Shown one piece after another: positions 6,037 to 13,581 of a stretch of DNA of 41,254 nt. A program made the translations under genes and the position numbers. The stretch spans positions 1 to 41,254 of the forward strand of contig NZ_RFFG01000070.1 of NCBI RefSeq assembly GCF_003696215.1. Reading direction: 5' to 3'. This DNA is from Actinomadura harenae. GTDB lineage: Bacteria; Actinomycetota; Actinomycetes; Streptosporangiales; Streptosporangiaceae. Within the stretch, counting starts at the first letter, position 1. Every line of letters begins with the position of its first letter. The notes beneath the pieces were generated by a model. That model worked only from the letters and a program-made list of their open reading frames with translations. It was not told where the DNA came from and did not search any database.

Positions 6037-7755
6037 TCAGAGCGCCTTCGGCTGGAGCGTTCGGGAGGTGTCGCGGTAGACGGTAGCGCCCTTGCAGCCC
6101 GCCTCCCAGGCGTTCACGAAGATGTCGTGCACTTCGGCGGGCGTGGCGGTGGCCGGAAGGTTGACGGTCTTGGAGACAGCCTCGTCGACGCACGCCTGGA
6201 CGGCGGCGGCCATGGCGAGGTGCTGAGCGGCCGGGATCTGTGTGGCAGTGGCCAAGAGCGCCCGCAGGTCGCTGGGTAGCGGGTAGCGGTCGGGCAGGTG
6301 CCCGGTGTGCGCGACGTGGTCCTGTGCCTCGGGGTGGGCGGCGAGGGAGTCCAGGACGGCCGGGTGGGCACGTCCGAGCGGGGTGGTGAGGCGGAACAGC
6401 GGCTCGATTCCCGTGGATGCCTCGATGATGGGTGAGCTGCGGCCGGTCGGAGGTAGCGCGACGGTCGAGGTGTTGCGCAGCAGGCCGGTGTCGGCGACGG
6501 AACGCGCCAGGCGGGTCCACACGTCCGGCGGCGCGGACGTCAGGTCGAGGCGGGCGAACCGGCCGAGGAATCCGGGGTCGGCGTACCGGGACTGCTGTCC
6601 GAGCAGCGCCAGGCATGCGCCCCGCTCGCGCGCGAGCTCGGCCGAGGCGTGCTTGGAGATGTAGTTGACGTACCCGATGACCTCCTGTGCGAGCCGCCGC
6701 GCCTGCGCGCTCCCGTAGGGGATGCCTGCGGCGAGCAGCAGGTCAGCGAGCCCGCAGATCCCCACGCCGATCTTCCGCTTGGCGCGCATGATCCGTGCGG
6801 ATGCGGCGTGCGGGTAGCGGGACAGGCTCGCTTCGATCGCGTTGTCCAGGGCCCGGACGAGCGTCCGCGTCGTGGCGGCGAGCGCGTCCAGGTCGACCGG
6901 GACGGCGGACCGGTTCGGCCGGTGGAACGCGGCGAGGTTGAGGTAGCCGAACTGGCAGGTCTCTCCGGCGGCGAGGCCGACCTCGGCGCAGGGGGCGGTC
7001 GACACCAGCGGACCGATGTTCGGTGTGGGGTTGCCCGCGGCCATCCGGTCGGCGAACACCAGGCCGGGATCGGCGCAGGCGTGCGCGGCCTCGGCAGCCG
7101 CATGCAGCAGCTCCGCCGCGCGGCCCGTGCCGGCCGCGGCGGCGCGCATCTGCTCGTCGGTGACGGTGAGGGAGATGTTGAACTTCCACCGCTCGCCGCG
7201 TCCGTCCGCGCCGACCTTGCAGTCGATGAACTCGCCGGCGCGGGGGTGGGCGAGCGCGAGCAACGCCATGTTCCCCACCGGTCGGTCCTCGGCGCCGGAG
7301 TCGGCGCCGGCGACAGCGACACCGTTGAGGTACCGCAGCACCGTGACCGGGTCATCGAGGTCGTCGAGGTTGAACCCGGTGCCCATCCCGGCCTGGTGGT
7401 AGCTGTCGACGATGTGCTTGACGTGGGCGAGGTCACCGCGAAGGTCGACGGGCGGAACGGCGCACGCCGCGAGGGGCCGGTCGGGGTGACGACCGGCGTT
7501 CGTCATGATCGGGGTGGAGAACACGATCTTGCGCTGGTCGAGGGCAGTGCCGAGGTCGGTGCTGAACCGGGCGGCGGTGCGGGGGCCGGTGAGGTCACGT
7601 TCGGCGGCGGCGAGGACAGCGACGATCCGGTCGACCATGTCGCGGGGGGTTTCGTCGGGGCCGATGATGCGCTGCGCCCGGAGGTAGTCGGCGATGCGGG
7701 GGTCGTGGGGGAACTGGGAGTGGTATCCCGTCGTGTGCGGCGTGGCGGTGGTCAC
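6037..7755 (-). CDS. Class II (adenosylcobalamin-type) ribonucleotide-reductase-like protein, altered active site
   Basis: At 572 residues it matches the alpha-barrel core of NrdJ enzymes, which reduce ribonucleotides with adenosylcobalamin. STPIMTNAGR (80-89), AACAVPPV (Cys98), MGTGFNL (124-130), Cys256/Glu258, Cys267, PPTGRSS plus GIEPLF (435-454) and SKTVNLP with AWEAGCKGATVYRD (528-562) are in family order. Two things are odd. The catalytic NxCxE motif reads APCAE, so the Asn that contacts the substrate ribose is Ala254. The protein also stops soon after the last barrel strand, without the C-terminal Cys pair that re-reduces the active site in usual NrdJ. Thiyl Cys, Glu and both half-disulfide Cys are kept. 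A special nucleotide substrate or a non-reductase role is plausible. GTG start with GAGGTGA upstream. Confidence 0.8.
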   Translation of the reverse strand: MTTATPHTTGYHSQFPHDPRIADYLRAQRIIGPDETPRDMVDRIVAVLAAAERDLTGPRTAARFSTDLGTALDQRKIVFSTPIMTNAGRHPDRPLAACAVPPVDLRGDLAHVKHIVDSYHQAGMGTGFNLDDLDDPVTVLRYLNGVAVAGADSGAEDRPVGNMALLALAHPRAGEFIDCKVGADGRGERWKFNISLTVTDEQMRAAAAGTGRAAELLHAAAEAAHACADPGLVFADRMAAGNPTPNIGPLVSTAPCAEVGLAAGETCQFGYLNLAAFHRPNRSAVPVDLDALAATTRTLVRALDNAIEASLSRYPHAASARIMRAKRKIGVGICGLADLLLAAGIPYGSAQARRLAQEVIGYVNYISKHASAELARERGACLALLGQQSRYADPGFLGRFARLDLTSAPPDVWTRLARSVADTGLLRNTSTVALPPTGRSSPIIEASTGIEPLFRLTTPLGRAHPAVLDSLAAHPEAQDHVAHTGHLPDRYPLPSDLRALLATATQIPAAQHLAMAAAVQACVDEAVSKTVNLPATATPAEVHDIFVNAWEAGCKGATVYRDTSRTLQPKAL

Positions 7756-7843
7756 GGCTCACCTCGCTGGGTTGGTCGGCCCGACTGATGCGGGCCGGTA
7801 CGCCACCCAGTTCGCCGCGAATCCCCGGCTGCGTGGAGTGCCG

Positions 7844-7881
7844 TGTGCGGGGTCCGCACATGGTTTGCGGAATCCGCAAAC
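7844..7881. promoter_or_regulatory. Two tandem palindromic operators between the reductase and Xre genes
   Basis: TGTGCGGGGTCCGCACA (7844-7860; 7-bp arms) and GTTTGCGGAATCCGCAAAC (7863-7881; 9-bp arms) share the core TGCGG-N3-CCGCA. Their centres are 20 bp apart, about two helical turns, so two dimers could bind the same face. They lie in the 198-base divergent region and are the obvious target of the adjacent Xre-type regulator, controlling both directions. Confidence 0.75.
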
Positions 7882-7953
7882 GGGATGGAGTGGATCAGCC
7901 AGCCGGGGTTACGTTCGGTCCGCGCCCTCTTACGCCTTTGAGCAGGTGGTGGT

Positions 7954-9330
7954 GTGGTGGATCCTCGTGATCCGGTGTGGGCAACGCCCACCCTCCGGGA
8001 AGCGATCGCGCACCAGCAGTACGGGAGGGTCGTGCGGATCCTCCGACAGGCCGAAGGGCTGACTCTCGCCGAGCTCGGCCGGCGCTGCGGCTACTCCGGC
8101 TCCCGGCTGTCCCGGCTTGAGCGCGATCACGCGCCGCTGACCGACGTCGGACTCCTGCGGACATTCGCGACAGCGCTGCACGTGTCGCCTGCCGTCTTCG
8201 GACTGCTTCCCGCGAGTGAAGAACCTGCCGACGCGGGGAAGGACATCCGGAGACCTTCGGGGCCTACTGTGGTGCCCGGTACAGCCGAGGCCGAGGAGGA
8301 CCCGGTGCGACGACGCGAACTGCTGGCCGTGAGCGCCAGCATGGCCGGGGCGGCCGCCCTCGGGCTGCCCCGCAGAGCCTCCGCCGCAACCCCCGGCAGT
8401 CTCGACCGCATCCTGTTCAGCGGCGTCACGTCTGGAGAGCCGGTCTCTCTGGCAACGCTGCGCGACTCGGTCGAGCTGGCCCGTACCAAGTTCGAAGCCG
8501 CGCAATATGGCGAACTTGGGCAGGCGTTGCCTCACCTGCTCGCAGCGGCCACGGCCACCCGCGACCACGCCAACATCGGCGACCTCGCCCAGGCCAACGG
8601 GCTCCTCGCCGATGCCTACCTCACAACCGCCGCGCTCATGATCAAACGCAGCGACGACCTCGCGTCCTGGACGGCAGCCGACCGCGCGTTCCAGGCCGCG
8701 ATGATCAGCGGCGATCCGCTTGCCGTCGCCGACGCCCGGCGCGCTCAGGCCGTCGTGCTGCGCAGGACTGGCCGACGAACCCAGGCGCGCGACATGGTGC
8801 TGGACGCCGCCCGCAGCATCGAGCCCGACGGACACGCTTCCGACGAGCAGTTGTCGGTGTACGGCAACCTGCTGCAGGTCGCGGCGTACACGGCAGCGGT
8901 TGATGAGCAGCGCCACACCGCGCACGAGTACATCGGGGAGGCCGCCCGCATCGCCAGGCGGCTCGGCCACGACGCGAACCTGCGCCATACGGCGTTCGGC
9001 CCGTCGAATGTGACGGGCTACCAGGTCAGCATCGCCCAGGTCTTGGGAGATAGCGGCGCCGCGATTGAGCACGCTCGTGCGCTCCAAGGGGTGCCACTTC
9101 CCACGCGGGAGCGCCGGGGGCGGCTGGGCGTGGACGTCGCGAGCGCCTACCACCAATGGGGGCGCATGGAGGACTGCTATCGGACGCTCCGCAGCGTCGA
9201 ACGAGTTGCCCCGGACGAGGTTCGGTACCGACCGCCCGTCCGACGCATGGTCCAGGACCTATTGAGGGCGGACCGCGGATCGCTGCCCGGCCTGCGCGCG
9301 TTCGCGGGGCGTGTGGGCGTCCGAGCCTAG
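7954..9330 (+). CDS. Xre-type regulator with N-terminal HTH and TPR-like helical domain
   Basis: The 458-residue protein has an N-terminal Xre helix-turn-helix at about 24-80 (LTLAELGRRCGYSGSRLSRLERDHAPLT). A linker with an RRRELLAVSASMAGAAALG segment follows, common in this actinobacterial regulator type and easily mistaken for a Tat signal. The long alpha-helical remainder has A-rich repeats like tetratricopeptide units. Such regulators bind DNA with the HTH and sense a ligand or peptide with the helical part. It is divergent from the reductase/Nudix operon and separated from it by paired palindromes, so it probably represses or activates that operon and itself. GTG start with AGGTGG close upstream. 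A terminator follows directly. Confidence 0.85.
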   Translation: MVDPRDPVWATPTLREAIAHQQYGRVVRILRQAEGLTLAELGRRCGYSGSRLSRLERDHAPLTDVGLLRTFATALHVSPAVFGLLPASEEPADAGKDIRRPSGPTVVPGTAEAEEDPVRRRELLAVSASMAGAAALGLPRRASAATPGSLDRILFSGVTSGEPVSLATLRDSVELARTKFEAAQYGELGQALPHLLAAATATRDHANIGDLAQANGLLADAYLTTAALMIKRSDDLASWTAADRAFQAAMISGDPLAVADARRAQAVVLRRTGRRTQARDMVLDAARSIEPDGHASDEQLSVYGNLLQVAAYTAAVDEQRHTAHEYIGEAARIARRLGHDANLRHTAFGPSNVTGYQVSIAQVLGDSGAAIEHARALQGVPLPTRERRGRLGVDVASAYHQWGRMEDCYRTLRSVERVAPDEVRYRPPVRRMVQDLLRADRGSLPGLRAFAGRVGVRA

Positions 9331-9334
9331 ACAG

Positions 9335-9371
9335 CGAACCGCCCGCTGGCACCAGGTCGACGGGCGGTTCG
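9335..9371. terminator. Bidirectional terminator
   Basis: CGAACCGCCCG and CGGGCGGTTCG form an 11-bp perfect stem with a 15-base loop, starting four bases after the regulator stop codon and ending ten bases before the end of the convergent secreted-protein gene. It can end both transcripts. Confidence 0.75.
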
Positions 9372-9381
9372 GGCGACGAGA

Positions 9382-9897
9382 TCAGGGGTTGTAGATCCAG
9401 ACCTGCGCCTTCGCGTTCGCCAGCGGGAACTTGATGGGGGCGATCTCGGCCCACACCCGGTCGTGGTGACCCGGCTTCCAGCCCGTGCAGGTCTTATGCT
9501 TCGGTCCCCAATACCGCTTGCTCCACAAGGTCACAGTGTGTGGAAACGTGCCGCCTACTCCCCTGCGCTTGAACGAGAGCGTGTAGCCCTGGTAGAGGTG
9601 GTTGCCCGTCACGTTGAAGCACAGCTCAACCATGCGGTAGGACTGGACTCTGCTGGTCGCCCGCGGAGACTTGTAACTGTAGATCCACTTTCCGCTGATG
9701 CCACTAGCCGTGACCTGCGGTCGACTCTTGAGGCCGACCGTCCTGGGTGCCGTGCTCGTCTTTCGGGCGTTCGTGTGCACGGTGGCGGTGCGGCTCTGCG
9801 TCGCGCTGGCGGCGGGGACGCTGGCGATCCCTGCCAGCAGGCTCGCGCCGGCCAGGATTGCGGCAGTCCCTGCGGCTCGCTTGTGTCGTGAGCGCAT
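9382..9897 (-). CDS. Secreted hypothetical protein
   Basis: The 171-residue product opens with MRSRHKRAAGTAAILAG and a hydrophobic core ending in ASA, a standard signal peptide, so it is exported. The mature part is basic and rich in Tyr, Lys and Ser, with two cysteines (ELCFNV and KTCTGW) placed for one disulfide and aromatic blocks KWIYSYKS and AQVWIYNP. It looks like a small beta-rich extracellular protein. No family is recognised. Nothing in the neighbourhood gives a role; it is transcribed alone towards the regulator. Confidence 0.65.
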   Translation of the reverse strand: MRSRHKRAAGTAAILAGASLLAGIASVPAASATQSRTATVHTNARKTSTAPRTVGLKSRPQVTASGISGKWIYSYKSPRATSRVQSYRMVELCFNVTGNHLYQGYTLSFKRRGVGGTFPHTVTLWSKRYWGPKHKTCTGWKPGHHDRVWAEIAPIKFPLANAKAQVWIYNP

Positions 9898-10038
9898 CTT
9901 TCACTCCCCGTTCGCTCGATCCGGGTCGGTCGACCCGGCAGGTACGGGGAGCATGGACGGCTGTGGAGACGAGGGGAAACCCTTTTCAGTAGGGCGAAAA
10001 CACTTGACGCCCGGCATCAGCTACGTGCAGGGCTGCCT

Positions 10039-10353
10039 CTACTTCACCTTCTCCCGGTCGGCGAATTGCTGCTCGGCCCGCACGCGCGCCTGGCGTGTCA
10101 ACTCCAACCGGCCCTCAGCCTGGTCCACGTCGGCCCACCACGGGTCCGTCTGGATCTCGGCCGCGAGGTGCTGCTGCTCCTTGGTGGGCTCGTCCCACGC
10201 GGCGCGCTGCTCGGGGCTCAGCTCGGCCTCGCCGTTGGCGATGTCGATCGCGCGGGGCAGTGTGGCGGCTAGCGCGGTGAGGCGGGCTTCGGCCTCCAAG
10301 AATCGAGCCTTGGCATCGATCAGGTGTTCGAGTAGATCCACGGCCCCGATCAT
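10039..10353 (-). CDS. Small helical (coiled-coil) hypothetical protein
   Basis: From the chosen ATG (MIGAVDLLEHLIDAKAR) the product has 104 residues, almost all predictable helix with heptad-like Leu/Ala spacing (FLEAEARLTALAATL, later DQAEGRLELTRQARVRAEQQF), so a coiled coil is likely. It has no signal or membrane segment. An AGGT seven bases upstream supports this start; a longer open frame in front lacks any good start. It is divergent from the GIY-YIG gene. Its function is unknown. Confidence 0.5.
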   Translation of the reverse strand: MIGAVDLLEHLIDAKARFLEAEARLTALAATLPRAIDIANGEAELSPEQRAAWDEPTKEQQHLAAEIQTDPWWADVDQAEGRLELTRQARVRAEQQFADREKVK

Positions 10354-10607
10354 ACGTCTGACCTGGGACTCCTTGGTCTCGACACGGCTGCCCAGGGGAC
10401 TAGCCTGGTCGAACTGGCCATGATCGGTCGCCCACCATGCTGGAGCAGTGGGCATCGCAAGCGTGCCCGTGCCGCCCGAACTCTCAACCCGTGGTGAAGC
10501 GGTTGAGGCCACCGGAGCCCGCACGGAGGATGAGTAGCGCAAGAGGGCCTCGGCGAACTGAAGATCCCGTAGGCCAAGAAGCAGCGCCAGAGGTGGAAGG
10601 GGCAGCA

Positions 10608-10928
10608 GTGCCACGGGCCTATGAAGGCACTTTCGTCTACCGCTTGTATGACGAGGAGGGGAACCTGCTGTACGTCGGAGCGGCGAACCGGCCGGAGGAA
10701 CGCTGGGGCGATCACGCCAACAAACCTTGGTGGCAGGCCGTCGCCCGCACGGAACTCCACCACTACCCCACTCGCAAAGAGGCGCTGGAAGCCGAAGCGA
10801 GGGCGATCAAGCTGGAGTCCCCGCTCCACAACCAGGTGGTCCCCAACGCCGATGGCTCGGTGCGCGGTGCCCACCTCCGAGAGGACTCGCCAGCATTGGC
10901 CAGGAGGCGCACGAAACGCACGCCGTGA
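10608..10928 (+). CDS. GIY-YIG nuclease-fold protein
   Basis: The GTG with GGAAGGGG upstream gives a 106-residue protein that is a single GIY-YIG-type domain. VYRLYDEEGNLLYVGAA corresponds to the GIY...YIG strands (here YRLY and YVG), followed by the Arg-containing helix RPEERWGDH, the acidic metal-binding Glu in EALEAEARAIK and a late Asn (LHNQ). All key positions of the fold are kept. Such stand-alone domains cut DNA and occur in phages, mobile elements and defence loci. The substrate is unknown. An unusual double hairpin follows the gene. Confidence 0.75.
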   Translation: MPRAYEGTFVYRLYDEEGNLLYVGAANRPEERWGDHANKPWWQAVARTELHHYPTRKEALEAEARAIKLESPLHNQVVPNADGSVRGAHLREDSPALARRRTKRTP

Positions 10929-10940
10929 CTCCCGCGCCTG

Positions 10941-10983
10941 CAACGCCCCTGCACTCCGCCCCCCTGTTAGTACAGGGGCGTTG
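10941..10983 (+). terminator. Terminator with two competing hairpins
   Basis: CAACGCCCCTG (10941-10951) pairs over 11 bp with CAGGGGCGTTG (10973-10983). The inner CCCCTGT (10961-10967) can instead pair with ACAGGGG (10972-10978). The two stems share the right arm, so only one can form at a time. The place after the GIY-YIG stop suggests a terminator; the alternative fold may be incidental. Confidence 0.55.
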
Positions 10984-11062
10984 TCGCGCGCTGGCCATGA
11001 CCGGCCGCGGCGGTTCTGAAGAAGCGCCGATCGGGAGGCACGCCGTCCATCACGCTGGCCTC

Positions 11063-11704
11063 GTGAGCATCACAGACATCGTTCAAGCTGCATCTTCAGT
11101 TGCCTCGCTTGGCGTGGCCGGCGCCGCTCTGCGCGTGGCGCGCCGGGCAACTGAGAGTGCCGACGCATCGGCCGACGCCACGAAGAATCTCTCCGACATC
11201 GAGGAACGGCGCGAGCATCGCGAGATGTTCCCGCAGGTGAAGGTCTACTTCCGTAAGGATCCGGGAGGCGTGGTTTGGAAGCTCGTAGTGGAGCTGGAGG
11301 GGCCGGACGTCCTCGATCACCTGGACCGGTTCCAGGTCACCATCCGCGACGACCAAGACCGCTCCGCTATCCAACCCAACGAGCAACGCAGCCAGGAAGA
11401 GATCGACAGGCAGATCTGGGGACCGTTCCTGCTCCGCCCAAACAGCGGCGTAGCGGACGAGCGGGGGCGTAGCAGCATTCCGGTTCCACTGACGATCGGT
11501 GAGCGCTGGGAAGCGCCCGTGCATGAGACCTCAGAGCCAAGCTGGTGGACCGAATCGGGCGCAGCCGAACGTTGGGACAAGGACTACCTCGGAACGCCTA
11601 TCCGCCTGACCATCCATTGCGAGCGGGAAGGCTTCGCCCCCTGGGTTCTGCGGCGAGAAGTGCCCGACCCCCGGGAGAAGTACGTGCCTCCGAGCTTCTA
11701 TTAG
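11063..11704 (+). CDS. Hypothetical protein with N-terminal hydrophobic helix
   Basis: The product (213 residues from the chosen GTG, VSITDIVQAASSVASLG) starts with a short hydrophobic/alanine-rich helix that could sit in the membrane, then a helical stretch rich in Ala, Asp and Arg (ESADASADATKNLSDIEERRE) that may be a coiled coil. A beta-rich C-terminal half follows (VKVYFRKDPGGVVWKLVVELEG, LTIHCEREGFAPW). No family is recognised. Ribosome binding sites are weak; an ATG 65 bases upstream in the same frame is an alternative start. It stands between the GIY-YIG gene and the recombinase remnant, so it probably belongs to the mobile island. Confidence 0.5.
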   Translation: MSITDIVQAASSVASLGVAGAALRVARRATESADASADATKNLSDIEERREHREMFPQVKVYFRKDPGGVVWKLVVELEGPDVLDHLDRFQVTIRDDQDRSAIQPNEQRSQEEIDRQIWGPFLLRPNSGVADERGRSSIPVPLTIGERWEAPVHETSEPSWWTESGAAERWDKDYLGTPIRLTIHCEREGFAPWVLRREVPDPREKYVPPSFY

Positions 11705-11721
11705 CCGATGTCAGGGAGGCA

Positions 11722-12654
11722 TCACAGCCCGATGTCGGCAGTGGCGTTGTCGACCCACTGGTCCACGCTGCGGATGTAGCCCATCAAGGCCGCCGAGTTC
11801 CTCGTCCACCCACCCTGGTCAGCGATGACCTCCAACGGCTTCCCCGCACGCCGGGACACCGTTGCCAGCCCCGCACGCAGACTGTGCCCCGTGAGGCCTT
11901 CCAGGTCAGCACGCTCGGCGCAGACCGTCACCCGCTCGTTGACGGCGTGGTCGGTCATCCCACCTCGAAGGCAACCCCATCGGTCCACGCGCTGGAGCGC
12001 GGGGTCGGTGGGGTTGCCCGGGACGGCGGTTCGCCATTCCGCCCAGGCGCGGAGCGGGTCGGTGAGCTCGTGCCTGCCCGGGTTGATGGTGACGGTCCGG
12101 CCGCCCTTCTTTCCGAACCGCGTGCGGACTTGGAGGCCCTCGGGGTGCCGGGTGACGTCGGCAGCCCGCAGCCCAGAGAGCTCATGGCGCCGTGCCGCCA
12201 TCCCGAAGCCGACGAGCAGCAGAGCGCGGTCGCGTAGCCCTGCGAGGCTGTCTGGACATGCCTCCGACACGCGCGAAGTTGCGGCAGGGTGATCGCGGGG
12301 GCTTGCCCGCGTCCGCGGTTCAGCTCCCCGGCCTCGGCAGCCCGCCGCTGTTCGGCCTTGAGGACCTTGCGGGCCTCGGCGGTGGCGGCGCGGTCGATGG
12401 GGTGGCCTCGGTCGGCGAGGGTGGTGGCGATGCCGCCGAGCCGGGTGTCGATGGTGGAGGGGGCGAGGCCCCGCGTCCAGGCCCAGCGGACGTAGCCGAT
12501 GAGCATGCCGCGGGTGGCGGGCTCGGTGGGGAGCTCGACGAAGCCGCAGAACTCTTCCCAGGTTCGCCATGCCTGTGCGTATTCGCGGGTGGTGTTGTGG
12601 GGGGCGGACGGATCTGGTGTAGGCGTCGGCTCCGGCGTCTAGTGCGCTGACCAC
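11722..12654 (-). pseudogene. Tyrosine recombinase/integrase with two frameshifts
   Basis: The C-terminal catalytic domain is complete in one frame: Arg in ARRHELSGL, Lys in FGKKGGR, HxxR in HSLRAGL and the nucleophile in GYIRS. The N-terminal SAM-like domain (YAQAWRTWEEFCGFVELP, YVRWAWTRGLAPSTIDTRL) is in another frame, and the first residues (VSALDAGADAYTRS) are back in the first frame. The shifts fall at a C6 run (about 12,598) and at about 12,260; they compensate each other, so the total frame is kept. Either the gene is dead or one or both shifts are sequencing errors. It is the natural candidate for having inserted the island, whose right end lies less than 1 kb away. Confidence 0.75.
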
Positions 12655-12715
12655 ATACCTTCACCGGGTAGGTGGCACGCCGGGTGGCGTCCGGTGGGCA
12701 GGCACGAGTTGATTC

Positions 12716-13072
12716 GTGTCCGGAAAGGCGTTGATCATTATGGCGTCGGCGCCGGGCACGAGGGGTCCGGCGATTGCGCACTTGGTTGCGGCGCATGAGG
12801 GCACCGTCCGGGACGTCGTCCACGCCTTCAACGAGCGGGGGCTGGCCGTGCTGTGGACCGGGACGCCGACCACGATCCGGCTGGACGACCTCGACGTGAT
12901 CTGCTCGATCCTCGACTACGACCCCGCCGCGCTCCTGATCTGTGAGCCGGACAAAGGTCGCGGCCCTGCGCCCGGCCAAGGAGCAGACCGCGGACGACGA
13001 ACCCTCCAGCTCCACCGTGCGGCCCAGATTCGGCACCCCCAGGTCCGAGCCACCGCATAGGAGATTCAGGTG
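12716..13072 (+). pseudogene. Chimeric remnant: IS630-type HTH joined to the tail of a small Xre regulator
   Basis: The first part (PGTRGPAIAHLVAAHEGTVR to FNERGLAVL) resembles the N-terminal HTH of IS630-family transposases, where TVRDVIHRFNE is typical. It is joined directly to LWTGTPTTIRLDDLDVICS and on to LLICEPDK, the C-terminal half of small Xre regulators often found next to actinobacterial recombinase genes. After that the frame breaks at GACAAAGG: dropping one A restores KVAALRPAKEQTADDEPSSS and on to HRRFR and a TGA at 13070-13072. The regulator thus lost its N-terminal half to the IS remnant and also has a frameshift. It is presumably non-functional. Confidence 0.55.
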
Positions 13073-13323
13073 ATCGGCCCAGGCGGCGAATCGCGAAGAC
13101 GCGCGCGGCAGAACCGCCGTCCTCGAAAACCGACCAGGCAAGCGGGAGGTCAGCCCCAGCAGTTGGACCGGCGCTGCCTGTGCTGCGGCCGGCTGTGCGC
13201 TTGCCGACTCTGAGGATGGGGTCGGAACGGGAGTCAGGCAGCACCGAAACCCTCGGTGCGTTGGCGTTGAACTGGGGTTCCGAGGCGCGGGATCGGGTGT
13301 TCTGGGTGCGTGTCGAAGCGTAG
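13069..13323 (+). CDS. Possible small ORF overlapping the Xre tail
   Basis: A GTG six bases after AGGAG overlaps the restored Xre stop codon as GTGA, a typical translational coupling. The first part (IGPGGESRRRARQNRRPRK) is very basic. Removing one A from the AAA at 13139-13141 would give a short Cys-rich end (RRCLCCGRLCACRL) instead of the present 84-residue frame, so it may be another frameshifted remnant. Existence as a gene is doubtful. Confidence 0.25.
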   Translation, partial: GDRPRRRIAKTRAAEPPSSKTDQASGRSAPAVGPALPVLRPAVRLPTLRMGSERESGSTETLGALALNWGSEARDRVFWVRVEA

Positions 13324-13380
13324 GTGGAACGAGAGATGCCGAGGTGGTGGCGCATCTCTACTGGTCAGGGAATTGTGCTG

Positions 13381-13463
13381 AGGATTTTTGCGATCTTCGA
13401 GGGCGCCGACGAGATCCAGCGCCTCGCCATCGGCCGCACCATCACCGGCCTCCCCGTCCGCTG
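13381..13463 (+). pseudogene. 3' fragment of an acyl-CoA dehydrogenase gene
   Basis: The last 27 codons read RIFAIFEGADEIQRLAIGRT then ITGLPVR and stop, the invariant C-terminal end of acyl-CoA dehydrogenases. Nothing upstream in this frame belongs to that family, so homology starts abruptly at about 13,380. A normal gene terminator follows. The fragment marks the chromosomal side of an insertion or deletion that removed the rest of the gene from this place. Confidence 0.8.
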
Positions 13464-13484
13464 ACGTTCTGAGCTTCGGCTACG

Positions 13485-13526
13485 GGGCGACCAGGGAGCA
13501 TCGTCGTTCGACGCTCCTGGTCGCCC
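13485..13526 (+). terminator. Terminator of the interrupted dehydrogenase gene
   Basis: GGGCGACCAGGGAGC pairs with GCTCCTGGTCGCCC (14 bp with one bulged G) and is followed by TTT. It lies 21 bases after the dehydrogenase stop and directly before the sigma factor gene. Confidence 0.75.
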
Positions 13527-13581
13527 TTTGGTGTGTCCGGGGTCATGTGGAACCCGGCGGGATCACCGGACAGGACGGGAT

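Noticed and set aside
7756..7953. Cobalamin riboswitch before the reductase-like gene
   Set aside because: Class II reductases are often preceded by one, but the divergent region is under 200 bases, has no B12-box-like sequence and is filled by the two palindromes.
8290..8400. Tat signal peptide inside the Xre regulator
   Set aside because: RRRELLAVSASMAGAAALG is at residue 120 or so, behind an HTH; this segment is normal in this regulator family and not at the N-terminus.
11722..13463. tRNA gene as attachment site of the island
   Set aside because: No cloverleaf or T-loop consensus was found on either strand next to the recombinase.
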